A DNA stretch of 64,000 nucleotides from Corydoras sp. C115 (GCA_019802505.1 JAFMOC010000428.1:5001-69000), one strand, 5' to 3'. Numbered from the stretch's first letter, positions 1 to 11,440 are shown. Notes: generated by a model not told the origin, from the letters alone. Numbers and translations are program-made.

Positions 1-406
1 ACGAGCCTCCGCCTGATGAACCGGTGCAGCCTTTATAAACTGTGACGTTACTATTAAACTAGTACACACTAGAACACACTAGTGCACACTAGTACACACA
101 CACACACTGCAGTGTGGACTCGTCCAGCGCCGTTCGTTATGAGTAATTAACACAGTGGACGCTCCTCCGCCTGATGAACCGGTGCAGCCTTTATAAACTG
201 TGACGTTACTATTAAACTAGTACACACTAGAACACACTAGTACACACTAGTACACACACACACACACACTGCAGTGTGGACTCGTCCAGCGTCGTTCGTT
301 ATGAGTAATTAACACAGTGGACGCGCCTCCGCCTGATGAACCGGTGCAGCCTTTATAAACTGTGAGGTTACTATTAAACTAGTACACACTAGTACACACT
401 ATCTCA

Positions 407-447
<41 letters not shown>

Positions 448-565
448 GAGTGGACTCGTCCAGTGCCGTTCGTTATGAGTAATTAACGCCTCCGCCTGAT
501 GAACCGGTGCAGCCTTTATAAACTGTAACGTTACTATTAAACTAGTACACACTAGTACACACTAT

Positions 566-628
<63 letters not shown>

Positions 629-873
629 GTGTGGACTCATCCAGCGCCGTTCGTTATGAGTAATTAACGCCTCCGCCTGATGAACCTATGCAGCCTTTAT
701 AAACTGTGACGTTACTATTAAACTAGTACACACTAGAACACACTAGTACACACTATCACACACACACACACTGCAGTGTGGACTCGTCCAGCGCCGTTCG
801 TTATGAGTAATTAACGCAGTGGACGCGCCTCCGCCTGATGAACCGGTGCAGCCTTTATAAACTGTGACGTTAC
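1..873. repeat. Tandem repeat, 158-181 bp unit, six copies
   Basis: The anchor GCCTGATGAACC recurs at 11, 169, 331, 494, 675 and 833. Each unit holds TTTATAAACTGTGACG, several ACTAGTACACACT steps, a CA tract and GTGGACTCGTCCAGCGCCG. Unit length varies mainly with the CA tract. The last unit stops inside GTGACGTTAC at 873. The array probably continues off the left edge. It lies in the presumed intron 1 of the rxra-like gene. Confidence 0.95.
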
Positions 874-2270
874 ATGCTGAGGCGAGAGAGAGAGAGCTGT
901 CGGTGTGAAATGCAGTCACCGGTCCTCGTTCTTTACCTCCCCCTCCATTACCCCCCCACCCCATCCACCCCCCCACCCCGGTTACAATAAGCACGTCACG
1001 GTGGCGTGCGTCACAGACCGCCTAACGGGGCGTCTGAACGGAGGAGGCACGCTTCTCCAATTACTGCACACCAGCTCGCCCATCTGAGAAGTTGAGGTTT
1101 TATTTATTCCTATACACCACCACCTTCCCACCCCTCCCCCCCCCTCCCCCCCCCACACCCCCCACACCCACTTGAACGGCACCTAGAGAACAGGAAATGA
1201 CAAAAGGAAGTGAAATAACAGGGTTCGAAAATGCCTTAGTCATTACGGGGGCAAAAAAAAAAAAAAAAAAAAAAACAGTGTGCAGTTATATAAAGCAGAG
1301 TCTTGTTTTCATCCTGCATCAGGTTCTCCATTTGACTCACGGAGCCCAATTAAAGGTGAAAGGCTGATTCGGCGGCGGCGCGGTCTCGCCGAAAGTATCG
1401 GGACACACTCGTGTTCCGCCTCACAGGAACCCAGGGGGGCATCACAGACGGTGCAGGTGTGGAAGAACCCTGTCCTGTGCTCGTAAACTGTCCAAATCAA
1501 GCCCCCCCTCGTGATGCTAGGAGAACCTACCAAATTGCCGCAGCACGCCACACGCCGGCCCGACGCGCGGAAAGCCGACTCGGTGACGTGCACGTTCGCC
1601 CAAAAGGGAAAACGAGGTAAAATGAAAGTAGGTCAGGTCACGTGACCGGCCGGCCGCCGGACCGCGGGCGGGATTACGCCGCTGCAGCGTGCGCTCGTTT
1701 ACAAGACAAATGTCCACCACGGCGTTATCTCCGGCTTTCTGCCCCGGTGGTGGGGCGGGGGGGTGGCTGAGGGGCAGGTGTAAGCGAGTCGATGATGCGC
1801 TCCATGCCGAGCCGACGGATGACGAGCGGGAATGCTGGAACCTTCTTAAATGACTCAGGAATCACTTTCCGAGTTGATTCAGTTCAGTGAATGTCAATGT
1901 CAATGTGTGTCTCCTAAAGTTCAGGAGTCTCTTCAGGAGGAGAACCCTTTGTGGACTTTGCCCCACCCATCTGATTAATTACCCCCCCCCCCCCATCGCC
2001 CCACTCCCCCACCCCCCGCCGGCCAGCCACTCCACTTTTAGAGACGATAATAATTAGAAAATAATTATTAATAATTATTTTCTATAAATAATTTCTATAA
2101 TACAATTTTCTATAATTATTAAAAAATAATTAAAATAATTAAATAGTATTGTACCCCAGTGGTGAATGTCTGCATAATTGTGAATGCCCTCCTGCCCTCC
2201 TGCCCCAGGTCGCAAGCTTATATCTGCTGTAATAACCTTTTCTTTCACTCCAGATTCGACCTCATAGTAA
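874..2270. other. Low-repeat intronic stretch, no gene seen
   Basis: No recognisable exon. It contains long C runs near 1130-1160 and 1981-1995, an A run at about 1250-1275, and an AT-rich patch at 2040-2160. A perfect 12-bp palindrome GGTCACGTGACC (1636-1647), with an E-box core, overlaps two AGGTCA half-sites (1630-1640). Open frames here are short, overlap on both strands and look like nothing known. Confidence 0.6.
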
Positions 2271-2272
2271 AT

Positions 2273-2738
2273 TCATTCGTCATCTTCCGCTTTATCCTAT
2301 ATTAGGGTTCCCCATGCCCATCCAGGGGAGAACGTTTCGGGCGCTGGGCAGATACACCCAGGACAGGGGGGCAATCTATCGCTGGGCACACACTCATTCA
2401 CACAGACACACTCTATATGGGGCAATTTGGAGAACTCAATTGACTTGATCCGTGTTTTTGGACTGTGGGAGGAAACGGGAGAACCCGTAGAACCTGGGTC
2501 TGGGCTGGACAGTGTGTCCGAGCACACAGCCACTCAAACACACACACCTTATGGGGCAATTTGGAACAGTCAATTCACCTCGAATCCGTTTTTTTGGACT
2601 GTGGGAGGAAACCGGAGAATCCGGAGGAAACCCACGCGGACACGGGGAGAACGTGGAAACTCCACCCAGATGGGGATTCGAACCGGGAAACCGTAGTGCT
2701 GGGAGGAGAACATGCTAAAGCACTAAGCCACCGTGCCA
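2273..2738 (-). mobile_element. V-SINE copy with internal partial duplication
   Basis: Read on the minus strand it runs from a tRNA-like head (ends near 2738 on this strand) through the V-domain to the TTATCCTAT tail. The GGGGCAATTTGGA...TTTTGGACTGTGGGAGG segment occurs twice (2418-2490 and 2552-2615), so the copy is a chimera or carries a partial duplication. Imperfect target duplications flank it: CTCATAGTAAAT at 2261-2272 and CTCATTAGTAAAT at 2739-2751. Confidence 0.85.
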
Positions 2739-2829
2739 CTCATTAGTAAATAAACCGTAAATTTACGAATTATTAAATAATTTCAGATCAAATTCAGAGG
2801 AGCTTTAAATGCATCAGGACATTTAAGGA

Positions 2830-2911
2830 GAACCAAAGGGACGGGAACCGAAGGGACGGGAACCAAAGGGACGGGAACCGAAGGGACGGGAACCAAAGGG
2901 ACGGGAACCGA
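2830..2911. repeat. 15-bp minisatellite (ACCAAAGGGACGGGA)
   Basis: About five units of GGGACGGGAACC followed by AAA or GAA alternate in a perfect array. Confidence 0.9.
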
Positions 2912-3203
2912 ACCTCACCTTTGAAAGCTAAGAGGAAGCTCGTGAAGTCACCTCAGATAATTCCTTTTGAAGCAGCTGTGCGTCACTGACGTCCTGCTCC
3001 AGTGGAATCGGTGGGAAATGAGGCGGAACGTTCTCTTTAGACCTTAAACGCAGAGCTTCGGGGCTGAAAGCGAAATGTCAGCGGGTTCCGGCCGAGTCGC
3101 CGCGGCGCTGAGCGGGGCGTGTGCTTAACGCGGGGCGACACGGCACGGCAGGTCCGTGTACAGAGGGACACGAGGGGACGGCAGTCACGAGAGTGATTAA
3201 CCT

Positions 3204-3345
3204 CCGTGGGAGGAAACCGGAGAACCCGGAGGAAACCCACGTGGACACGGGGAGAACATGTAAACTCCACCCTGATGGGGATTCGAACCGGGAATCCCTA
3301 GTGCTGAGAGGAGAACATGCAAAACCACTAAGCCACTGTGCCGCC
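3204..3345 (-). mobile_element. V-SINE, head half only
   Basis: Contains the V-domain and tRNA-like head in minus orientation, ending CCACTGTGCCGCC before a TA repeat. The tail half is missing: the element begins abruptly at GTGGGAGGAAACC. Confidence 0.85.
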
Positions 3346-3370
3346 TATATATATATATATATATATATAT

Positions 3371-3726
3371 ATTCATCCATTATCTTCCGCTTCGCTTTAT
3401 CCTCTATTAGGGTCGTGGTGGGGGGGGGTTCCCCATGCCCATCCAGGGGAGAACATCTCGGGTGCTGGGCAGATACACCCAGGACAGGGGGGCAATCTAT
3501 CGCTGGACACACACTCACTTACACAGACACACTCTATATGGGGCAATTTTGGAGAACTCAATAGACTTGATCCATGTTTTTGGACTGTGGGAGGAAACCG
3601 GAGAACCCTAAGGAAACCCACGCGGACACGGGGAGAACATGAAAACTCCACCCAGATGGGGATTCGAACCGGGAATACCTAGCGCCGAGAGGAGAACATG
3701 CTAAACCACTAAGCCACCGTGCCGCC
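3371..3726 (-). mobile_element. V-SINE, near full length
   Basis: Full minus-strand copy: tail (ATTCATCCATTATCTTCCGC), G run, CCCATGCCCATCCAGGGGAG, V-domain and tRNA-like head with the B-box complement GGATTCGAACC. A TA dinucleotide tract (about 3345-3370) abuts its tail side. Confidence 0.93.
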
Positions 3727-3775
3727 TTTGAAACTTCACGCATTAATTTAGGATCACGCAGGAGGCAGAGCGGAG

Positions 3776-4036
3776 GTCCCCATGCCCATCCGGTGGAGAA
3801 CATTTTGGGTGCTGGGATAGGCCCCACCAGGGCGCCACATCACATCACACAAACACAAACCATATAGAGGGGCAATTTAGCGCAGCTTCCACGTTGAATC
3901 CACGTTGTTGGACTGTGGGAGGAAAGCGGAGAACGTCATGAACAACCCACGTGGACACGGGGAGAACATGCCAACTCCACCCAAATTGAAGCTGGAGCCC
4001 CAGGGCTGAGGGGTGGAGGTGCGAACCGCTACACCA
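3776..4036 (-). mobile_element. Old diverged V-SINE
   Basis: Keeps CCCATGCCCATCC, GGGGCAATTTAG, TTGGACTGTGGGAGG and CACGGGGAGAACATG, but is strongly diverged from the young copies and has a degenerate head. Confidence 0.75.
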
Positions 4037-4138
4037 TGTTCACGAAACGGGTTCTATGGAGAACCGAAGTGGGATTTCGTGCACGCAGTTTGTTTGCTGT
4101 GAAGAATCTGCTGTTGCTGAAGTAAATAATGCAGATGG

Positions 4139-4140
<2 letters not shown>

Positions 4141-4178
<38 letters not shown>

Positions 4179-4183
4179 CACAC

Positions 4184-4229
<46 letters not shown>

Positions 4230-4275
4230 CCGGCGATGATGAAGATGATGATGAAGATGATGATGATGATGATGT
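4141..4275. repeat. CA microsatellite followed by GATGAT/GAAGAT repeat
   Basis: A CA tract (4141-4226) is followed by GAT/GAA triplets to about 4275. Confidence 0.95.
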
Positions 4276-4430
4276 GCACATCGGGCTCGCCGTGCTGTTT
4301 GTTACAGGTGCAGTCAGGCAGAAAGATGTAGGCCATCTGCACAGCAACAGAGAAAATAGCTCAGCGCACAGACAGAGGGGGCGCCACCATCCACCTGGCC
4401 ACCTCTCAGGTGGTGGAGGACGCGCGCACG

Positions 4431-4435
4431 TGTGT

Positions 4436-4466
<31 letters not shown>

Positions 4467-4480
4467 AGTGTGTGTGTGGA
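4431..4480. repeat. GT microsatellite
   Basis: Uninterrupted GT tract with two GA interruptions. Confidence 0.95.
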
Positions 4481-4776
4481 CAGACGGCCGGATATCAGGC
4501 TTCGATCTGTACAGAATATCAGTGGCTTTTTGATAAAACCCACAGGGGGCAGCATGGTGTAAACTCCATGAACGTCCTGAAGGGGGTGGTGGTGCTGGTA
4601 GTACATTGTCAGGTGCTCCTCTGATTTTAAGGCCTTTCCCGTCCGCTGGACACCCATTTCCGTCCTCCACCTCTCCACCCGCTTCCCCATCGTCCTAATC
4701 CCGACTCATCGTGACTGGTGGCATAGCCGGGGTAATTTACGAGGGGGCGTGCGCTTGTACTACACTTCATAAGGCA

Positions 4777-4781
4777 CCCCC

Positions 4782-4818
<37 letters not shown>

Positions 4819-4836
4819 AGGCGGGGGGGGGGGGTT
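4777..4836. repeat. C run, CA tract and G run
   Basis: CCCCCC, about 16 CA units and then a run of G, next to one another. Confidence 0.9.
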
Positions 4837-5156
4837 CGTGCGGGTCCAATTTAGAGCGCCATAAAAACGCAAAAGGGCCGTCACGCGGGTCGGGTCGTCG
4901 TTTATGTGCCGGCGCTCTTTAAAGACGGCGAGCGCAGACTGCGTGGGGGGTGGGGGTGGGGGGTGGTATGAAACAGGGGGGGCTAAATCAAAAGGAAGGC
5001 GCCTGGAATTCCAGGGAGCTACGCCAGATGTTTTAGAACATGTTCCCTGAAACAGTCCAGATGTGCGACATGCACATCCAGCCGTTTCCGTTTTTTTTTT
5101 TTGTTTTTTTTCATTGTTGGAGCTTGAATGCATGAGCCCACGACTACGAAAATCAA

Positions 5157-5578
5157 CCCATCCCTCCATCCCTCCATCCATCCCTCCACCTATCCCTCCA
5201 TCCAGCCCTTCATCCATCCCTCCACCTATCCCTCCACCCAGCCCTTCATCCCTCCACCTATCCCTCCATCCATCCATCCATCTCTCCATCCATCCCTCCA
5301 TCCATCCATCCCTCCCTCCACCTATCCCTCCATCCCTCCATCCATCCCTCCACCTATCCCTCCATCCCTCCACCTATCCCTTCATCCATCCCTCCACCTA
5401 TCTCTCCCGCCATCCCTCCCTCCATCCATACCTCCATCCATCCCTTCATCCCTCCATCCATCTCTCCATCCCTCCTTTCATTCATCCATCCCTCCCTCCA
5501 TCCCTTCATCCAGTCCTTCATCCATCTCTCAATCCCTCCATCCATCTCTCCATCTCTCATTCCATCCCTCCATCAGCC
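5157..5578. repeat. CCATCCCT-type satellite
   Basis: About 420 bp of interleaved CATC, CCTC and CACCTAT words. It gives long Ser/Pro/His open frames on the plus strand and Gly/Trp/Met/Asp frames on the minus strand; these are artefacts of the repeat. Confidence 0.95.
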
Positions 5579-6690
5579 CAGACTGAATGAGCGACACGAT
5601 GCAAAAGCCAACATCCCTCATGGTACAGAGATTAAACACACCTGCAAATAACGACCTCGTGCAAATAACGACCTCGCCCACCTGCACGCCGTCACAACAC
5701 GCCACCGCCCGACTTTGCACGGGCCACATCTTATGCCCTTCACCCCCCCCCCCCCCCCTAATATATTACAATCAGAACGTAAACACCAGGCTTTGTCCTA
5801 AACTCATTACCTCATGTCCCCTTTAATGAAGAGTATGTTTGCCCGAGTCTGCGTTCAACCAACAAATATCAAATATATATCAAATTTACTCGAGACAGGG
5901 ACGTGTTCCGCCTCACCAACCCCGTCCACAGCGACACCTAAGTGAATTACTGAATTTGTCGTCGTTTAGTCTTCAGGCTCCAAAAATGGAATCCTGAACG
6001 TATTTCATTAAATAAAACCGATCCCTGATAAAACAGTAATGAATTCCCTTTGGTCCGTATCAGAACGTCACGGAGCTTGGGAATCCGGTTCTCAGGACCG
6101 TCGCTCGCAACCGCCGCCGTGAACACCTCCGAGCGCTCGCCCTCTTTTGTCCCCAAACGCTACGACGACGAAGACGAAGACGACGACAACAAAACAAGAA
6201 CAAAAGCAAGAAAGCAAGAACGGAGGCCTGGAAGGCTTCCACGGCGGCGGGACACACAAAGACGCGGGGCCAGGTGGAGAGCGCCGCGCTCCGGTTTAAC
6301 AGGTTTGGCAGGAGAGGCCGCGGGTTCCCACACACGTCGCCCCGCCCGAACCGTGCCGGGGCGCCGTGACCCAGACGCGACCTTTGACCCAGAGTCCGCC
6401 AGACGAGCCAAGGAACCACGAGCCTCTGTGACTCAGAGGCTGCAGTTTGGCTCCGAACGAGAGCGCGGAGGTGCACAACGGTCAAGTTCTCCGGCAAACC
6501 CCCCCCTCAACCCCCCCCACCTCACCCCCACACCCCCCCCCCACCGCGCACACGCCCCCATAATGGGAGACCGTCTTCCGCTTTGTTGCCGCAGGGTGAA
6601 ACTGAAGCAACCATCCTAAATGTGACACTTGAACTTGCCGGGGCCGTTTTCTGCAGGCGCTGGAATGTAAGCCGTATGGAATGTGGCGCG
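5579..6690. other. Unique stretch with CpG-rich core, no confident gene
   Basis: A CpG-rich core spans about 6050-6560. A 189-codon plus-strand frame (6050-6619) overlaps a 145-codon minus-strand frame (6060-6497). Both are Arg/Pro rich and match no family I know, so I read them as chance frames in GC-rich DNA. The block lies in the presumed rxra intron 1 and could be a regulatory CpG island. Confidence 0.5.
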
Positions 6691-6728
6691 CCGCTCACAC
6701 ACACGCACACACACACACACACGCACAC

Positions 6729-6763
<35 letters not shown>
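6690..6763. repeat. CA microsatellite with CG interruptions
   Basis: CA repeat broken by several ACGCAC units. Confidence 0.95.
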
Positions 6764-6875
6764 TACACTTCCAGCGTCTGCCAGCTCGCCTGCAAACGCA
6801 TTGCTCATCTCCCGACGGGCTTTTCTGCCCATAAAAAAAAAAAAACCCCACTTCCCAACCCAAAGGTCCGTCCGG

Positions 6876-6943
6876 CTGTTTGTCCTGTCCTGTTTGTCCT
6901 GCCCTGTTTGTCCTGTCCTGTTTGTCCTGTCCCGTTTGTCCTA
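6876..6943. repeat. 15-bp minisatellite (CTGTTTGTCCTGTCC)
   Basis: Four to five units of TTTGTCCTG-YCC with single-base differences. Confidence 0.9.
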
Positions 6944-7057
6944 AACGTTTTGGTTGAAGACGGCGGGACGAGGGCCAAACCTCAGCCACCTCGTCTGAAG
7001 GTGTAACTGCCCTAATTATCTCGTTTCTGCTTCAAAAGCCACTTGACAGTGAGCGCG

Positions 7058-8130
7058 GGGGGGGGGGGGGGGGGGGGTAATTCAACGAGCTCGACTGTCG
7101 CCTCTTTGTGTTTTGGGTTGTGGAGATGCCGCCCGACGGGGTACAAACCGCTGTACGACTCAATCTCAAGGGCACTTGAGCTAGGCCCCTCACCCTCATT
7201 GCCCCAGAGGGATGCTGCATCACGGGTGACCCTTTGTTCGGGCGCCAACTTTAAAGTGAGAACGTTCGCCAGGGGCGGGGGGGGGGGGGGTCCCTCGTGC
7301 CCACTCGGGGGAGGACATTTTGGGAGCTGAGGAGAGGGCGCAGATGTATCACTGGGTTCATACGCACTTACTCACAAACACACTATATAGGGGCAATTTA
7401 GGGCAACCAATTCACCTTGAATCCAAGTTTGGGCTCCCTGTTGTTCAACGAGCTCTACTGTTCGCCTCTTTGTGTTTTGGGTTGTGGAGATACCGCCCGA
7501 CGGGGTACAAACCGCTGTACGACTCAATCTCAAGGGCACTTGAGCTAGGCCCCTCACCCTCATTGCCCCAGAGGGATGCTGCATCACGGGTGACCCTTTG
7601 TTCGGGCGCCAACTTTAAAGTGAGAACGTTCGCCAGGGGCGGGGGGGGGGGGGGGTGCCTCGTGCCCACCCGGGCGAGGACATTTCGGGAGCCGAGGAGA
7701 TATATTGAGGACAGGGCGCCGATGTATCACTGGGTACATACGCACTTACTCACAAACACACTATATAGGGGCAATTTAGGACAGCCAATTCACCTTGAAT
7801 CCATGTTTGGGCGCCCTGTTGTTCAACTATCGCCTCTTTGTGTTTTTGGGTTCTGGAGATGTGCCTCGTGCCCATCCGGAGGAGGACATTTCGGAAGCCG
7901 AGGAGATATATTGAGGACATCTATCACTGGGTACATATGCACTTACTCACAAACACACTATATAGGGGCAATTTAGGGCAGCCAATTCACCTTGAATCCA
8001 TGTTTGAATCCAGGAGGAAACTGGAGAACCATTGAAAGTAGTGAGGATACTCAAGCGGACAAGGAGAGAACATGCAAACCCCACACAGATTGGGATTCGA
8101 GCCTTGACCTGGCTGACCTGAGTCGCCCCC
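7058..8130 (-). repeat. Tandem triplication, 363-377 bp unit, of a SINE-like mosaic
   Basis: TTCAACGAGCTC/TATCGCCTCTTTGTG recurs at about 7081, 7444 and 7820. Units 1 and 2 are almost identical over their full length: the TGTGTTTTGGGTTGTGG block, a segment resembling the SINE-B middle, a G run, then V-SINE-like CCTCGTGCCC...GGGGCAATTTAGGG. Unit 3 has lost the middle. A diverged V-SINE head follows to about 8130. This is a local duplication, not separate insertions. Confidence 0.88.
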
Positions 8131-8639
8131 CGGTGGATAACAGCAGTCGGGCGTGGTGTTTAAAGCGCAGCTGATTTGAACTCGCAGAACGTGGAGAGAA
8201 CGTGGACAGAACGTCATGTTTATGAATTAAAATACAGAAAGGCGAGATAAAAACAAACCAAAGCCGGCAGAGGTGTGGATACAGGGTTTCCTCGCTCGCC
8301 CCTCCCGTCCCCGAAACCCTCATCCTTCCTTCCTCTGCGTTTCCGCTTTAAAGGAGGACAGAGTCGTGTCCATCCTCTCACCTCGGGTTTAACATTATAG
8401 CACAGATTTTCGGCACCTCCGGGGTTCTGCGGTTTGTTTAGAGAACGTCAGGGGAAAGAAACATGTTGAACCTTAAGGCTGCTGGGCTACAACACTTTGC
8501 TCTTCACGCTTCTGCATTCTAGAAAAGGTAGGGGTAGCCTGAAACGATCACATGACCTGTTCGGGTGCAAATAGGGGAAGAACGTGCCTCCCACTGTGGA
8601 ATTTGCATGTTCTCCTCTGAAATCCCTGGGTTCCACGCA
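8131..8639. other. Unique stretch, nothing recognised
   Basis: No exon-like signal stands out. A short V-domain-like remnant (GAATTTGCATGTTCTCC) occurs near 8600. Confidence 0.5.
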
Positions 8640-8722
8640 TTATCTGTCGATGGGGGGCGCTGAGCATCCAGGACAGGGCGTCAATCTATCGGCGGGCACA
8701 CACACACACACTATATGTATGT
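8640..8722 (-). mobile_element. V-SINE middle fragment, diverged
   Basis: Retains GGCGCTGAGCATCCAGGACAG and the TCAATCTATCGGCGGGCAC block of the V-SINE middle. Confidence 0.6.
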
Positions 8723-9102
8723 GGGTGATGGTAGCTCAGTGGTCAGGGCATTGGGTTATCAATCTGAAGGTTGGGGGTTCAAATCCCAGGTCCACTGAAG
8801 TTACCCATGTGGGTCCTTGAGCGAGACCCTTAACCGTGATTGCTCCAGGGGGCGCTGTGATGAACCCTGCGCTCAGCTTGTAAGTCGCTTTGGATGAAAG
8901 CGTCCAATAAATGGGCGTGGTAGCTCAGTGGTCAGGGCGTTGGGTTATCAATCTGAAGGTTGGGGGTTCAAATCCCAGGTCCACTGAAGTGACCAGTGTG
9001 GGTCCTTGAGCGAGACCCTTAACCCTCATTGCTCCAGGGGGCGCTGTGATGAACCCTGTGTTTAGCTTGTAAGTCGCTTTGGATAAAAGCGTCCAATAAA
9101 TG
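8723..9102 (+). mobile_element. SINE-B dimer (second tRNA-derived SINE family)
   Basis: Two head-to-tail copies (8723-8912 and 8913-9102) of a roughly 190-bp SINE. Each has a perfect Pol III A-box (TAGCTCAGTGG), a perfect B-box (GGTTCAAATCC) and the body TGAGCGAGACCCTTAACC. The 3' end is TTGTAAGTCGCTTTGGAT followed by AAAGCGTCCAATAAAT, a tail motif common in fish SINEs and their LINE partners. The junction AATAAATGGGCGTGG is the same as in the dimer at 30407-30800. Confidence 0.92.
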
Positions 9103-9208
9103 ACCAAATGTAAATGTAAACGTAATGTAAATGTAAACGTAATGTAAATGTAAATGTAATGTAAATGTAAACGTAAATGTAATGTAAATGTAATGTAAAT
9201 GTAATGTA
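9103..9208. repeat. SINE-B tail repeat (TAAATG/TAATG)n
   Basis: AAATGTAAATGTAATG words expanded directly downstream of the SINE-B dimer. Confidence 0.9.
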
Positions 9209-9352
9209 GTCTCCGACGGGTTAGATCACGACAGACGGCGACTGTCAGTCAACATCACTGTCTGCTGTTATCCACACGTTCTATATGAAGACATCAGAAA
9301 CGGGTTCTCTTTGTCTCTTTCTTCGTTTTTACAGCTGCTCGGCGAAATACGG

Positions 9353-9747
9353 TACAGCGCCAATCAAACGTTAGGACACGCCCCCTTTGTGACAAAAGTT
9401 CCACTTACAGTGCAGATGGACTTTGTAGTTCTACGATGACAATCTGTAGTCCATCTGTTTTTTGTTCTACAGTACATACTGCACTCTGTTCTAATGGTCA
9501 GAACCCCAATAGTACCCCCACAGAGCAGGGGTTATTTGGTGGGTGCATTAGTCCTATCCCAGCAGTGTCACTGCCGCACTAGAACCCCGCCTCAGCGCAT
9601 CAGTGTCACTGCAGAACTGACAATAAACAATCCACCACCCAAATGATACCTGTTCTGTGATGCTCCTGAGAACCAACAGAGAACAGAGAACCAACAGATG
9701 GACTACAGTCTGTAATTATAAAACTACAAAGTCCATCTCTATAGTCT
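9353..9747. mobile_element. Palindromic Tc1/mariner-like MITE, right end truncated
   Basis: It starts TACAGCGCCAATCAAACG followed by TTAGGACACGCCCC, close to a fish Tc1-like terminal repeat (TACAGTACCAGTCAAA). The left arm GATGGACTTTGTAGTTCTAC (from about 9413) is mirrored by the right arm CTACAAAGTCCATCT (ends about 9738). Both enclose AGTGTCACTGC and CCACCACCCAAAT. The outer right terminus is missing. At least nine other fragments of the family occur in this window. Confidence 0.8.
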
Positions 9748-10153
9748 CATGTTGCGTCCGTGACCTCACCAGGGGGCGCCGTTCTGGGAAGACGAGTCGT
9801 GTTCGGTGCGAAGGTCAAGGTCTGTGGGACACAACGTTCCGTTGGGATTGATAAAGCTCTGGATCCCAACAGTGCAGCGCTTCACATACAGAAATCATTA
9901 ACGAGGCACTGACGTGCTTCCAAAATCTGAGCCACTGAGGAGTTTGCATGTTCTCCTCTGGAAGCCCTGGCTTCCTTCCACAGTTTAAAGGCAGGAGTCA
10001 GCTCTTGAGATGCTACGCCGTACAAATGTGTTCTCGTGTCCCGCATTGGACTGAAGATCCGCAGACCCCACCCGCCGTCATTCTGAAGGTCGAGGGTTCG
10101 AATCCCTTTGACCCTGATTGCTGTATGACGACTGAACGCCGTACGCCGTACAC
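9748..10153. other. Mostly unique stretch with old SINE scraps
   Basis: A V-domain remnant in plus orientation (GAGTTTGCATGTTCTCC near 9942) and a SINE-B-like B-box (GGTTCGAATCCC near 10096) are visible. No gene is seen. Confidence 0.5.
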
Positions 10154-10194
10154 CGACCTCAGCGTCGACCTCAAAGTGACCTAACGTAAGGTCA
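10154..10194 (-). promoter_or_regulatory. Cluster of AGGTCA-type half-sites with DR5 spacing
   Basis: Plus-strand CGACCT (10154), CGACCT (10166), TGACCT (10177) and AGGTCA (10189). The middle pair reads, on the minus strand, AGGTCA-CTTTG-AGGTCG. That is a DR5, the classical retinoic-acid response layout for RAR/RXR, with one mismatch. It lies in the presumed intron 1 of an RXR gene. Binding is inferred, not shown. Confidence 0.4.
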
Positions 10195-10500
10195 TTTATT
10201 CTGAAGAAAACAAAAGGAAAGCGTATGGAGAACTCGAGCGAGGAATCAGAACCTCTTAACTTTCTCCATAAAGCTCCATCTATAAAACTGACAGCTGCAG
10301 TCCATCTCAAAAGGCAGCCCCAAAATCATGAGCTATAAAAAGCCACCTGGAGCAACGTGAGCGAGCCGCTGGGCTACAACGGCTCTGTAAACGGATCCTC
10401 GCACCCGGCCTCGGCCCCGCTCCTGAGGTACGACCGGGAAAGGACTCAAACCTACAGATGTTCACTTCAACAAGTCCATTGAGATTCATGCTCAGAGTCT
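10195..10500. other. Unique stretch, nothing recognised
   Basis: No repeat or exon signal that I can support. Confidence 0.5.
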
Positions 10501-11186
10501 GTATAGTATAGTAATAGTATAATAACAGTATAGTATAGTAATGGTATAGTATATTATAGTAATAGTATAATAATAGTATAGTATAGTAATAGTATACTAC
10601 ATTATAGAATAGTAATTAGTTATACATTATACTACATTATAGAATAGTAAAATAGTAATACAGTATAGTATAGTAATAATATAGTAATAGTATAGCAATA
10701 GTATAGTATATAATAGTAATAGTATATTATAGTAACAGTATACTATATTATAGTAATAGTATAGTACAGTATAGTATATTATAGCAATAGTATTGTATAT
10801 TATAGTAATAGTATAGTATATTATAGTGATAGTATAATATAGTAATAATATAATAATAGTATAGTATAGAAATAGTATAGTAATAGTATATTATAGTAAT
10901 AGTATAGTATTGTATAGTATATTATAGTAATAGTATAGTATATTATAGTAATAGTATAGTATAGAAATAATATAGCATAGTATAGTGATAGTACAGTATA
11001 GTATAGTATTGTATACAATAGAAATAGTATAGTATATTATAGTAATAGTATAGTATAGTAATAGTATAGTAATAATATAGTATAGTATAGTGATAGTATA
11101 GTATTGTACACAATAGAAATAGTAATAGTATAGTATAGTATACAATAGAAATAGTATAGTATAGTATTGTAATAGTAGTTTAGTAT
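10501..11186. repeat. ATAGTAT/AATAGT satellite
   Basis: Nearly 690 bp of 5-6 bp words (ATAGT, AATAGT, TATTATAGT) in a short-period array. The Tyr/Ile/Leu-rich minus-strand frames inside are artefacts. Confidence 0.95.
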
Positions 11187-11264
11187 AATGATGCAATATG
11201 TGGTTTGTGGTCTGCACCGCATGTGCAGAATTGCCTGGGGTTGGGGTAATAATACTCAGTGGAC

Positions 11265-11440
11265 AGGATCAAAGGCTGTTTATATACACACACAATACAG
11301 TAATGGGGCAATTTGGCATCTCTAATTCACCCATCAGCATGTCTTTTGAACAACACAGGGAGGACATTGGTTTAATCCTTATCCAGAACTCGAACCCGAA
11401 CCGTACTGCTGTAAGAAGGACGCTCCAACTGCTACACCTA
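11265..11440 (-). mobile_element. Very old V-SINE fragment
   Basis: GGGGCAATTTGGCATCTCTAA, a degenerate V-domain and CTCGAACCCGAACC remain. Confidence 0.5.

Noticed and set aside
5063..5590. Ser/Pro/His-rich frames of 150-175 codons
   Set aside because: Frames of the CCATCCCT satellite with no unique coding sequence.
6050..6619. 189-codon Arg/Pro-rich frame in a CpG-rich block
   Set aside because: A 145-codon frame overlaps it on the other strand, no domain is recognisable, and no splice or start context supports it.
8723..8912. tRNA gene
   Set aside because: A- and B-boxes are perfect but there is no acceptor-stem pairing or cloverleaf, and the copies are SINE heads followed by SINE bodies.
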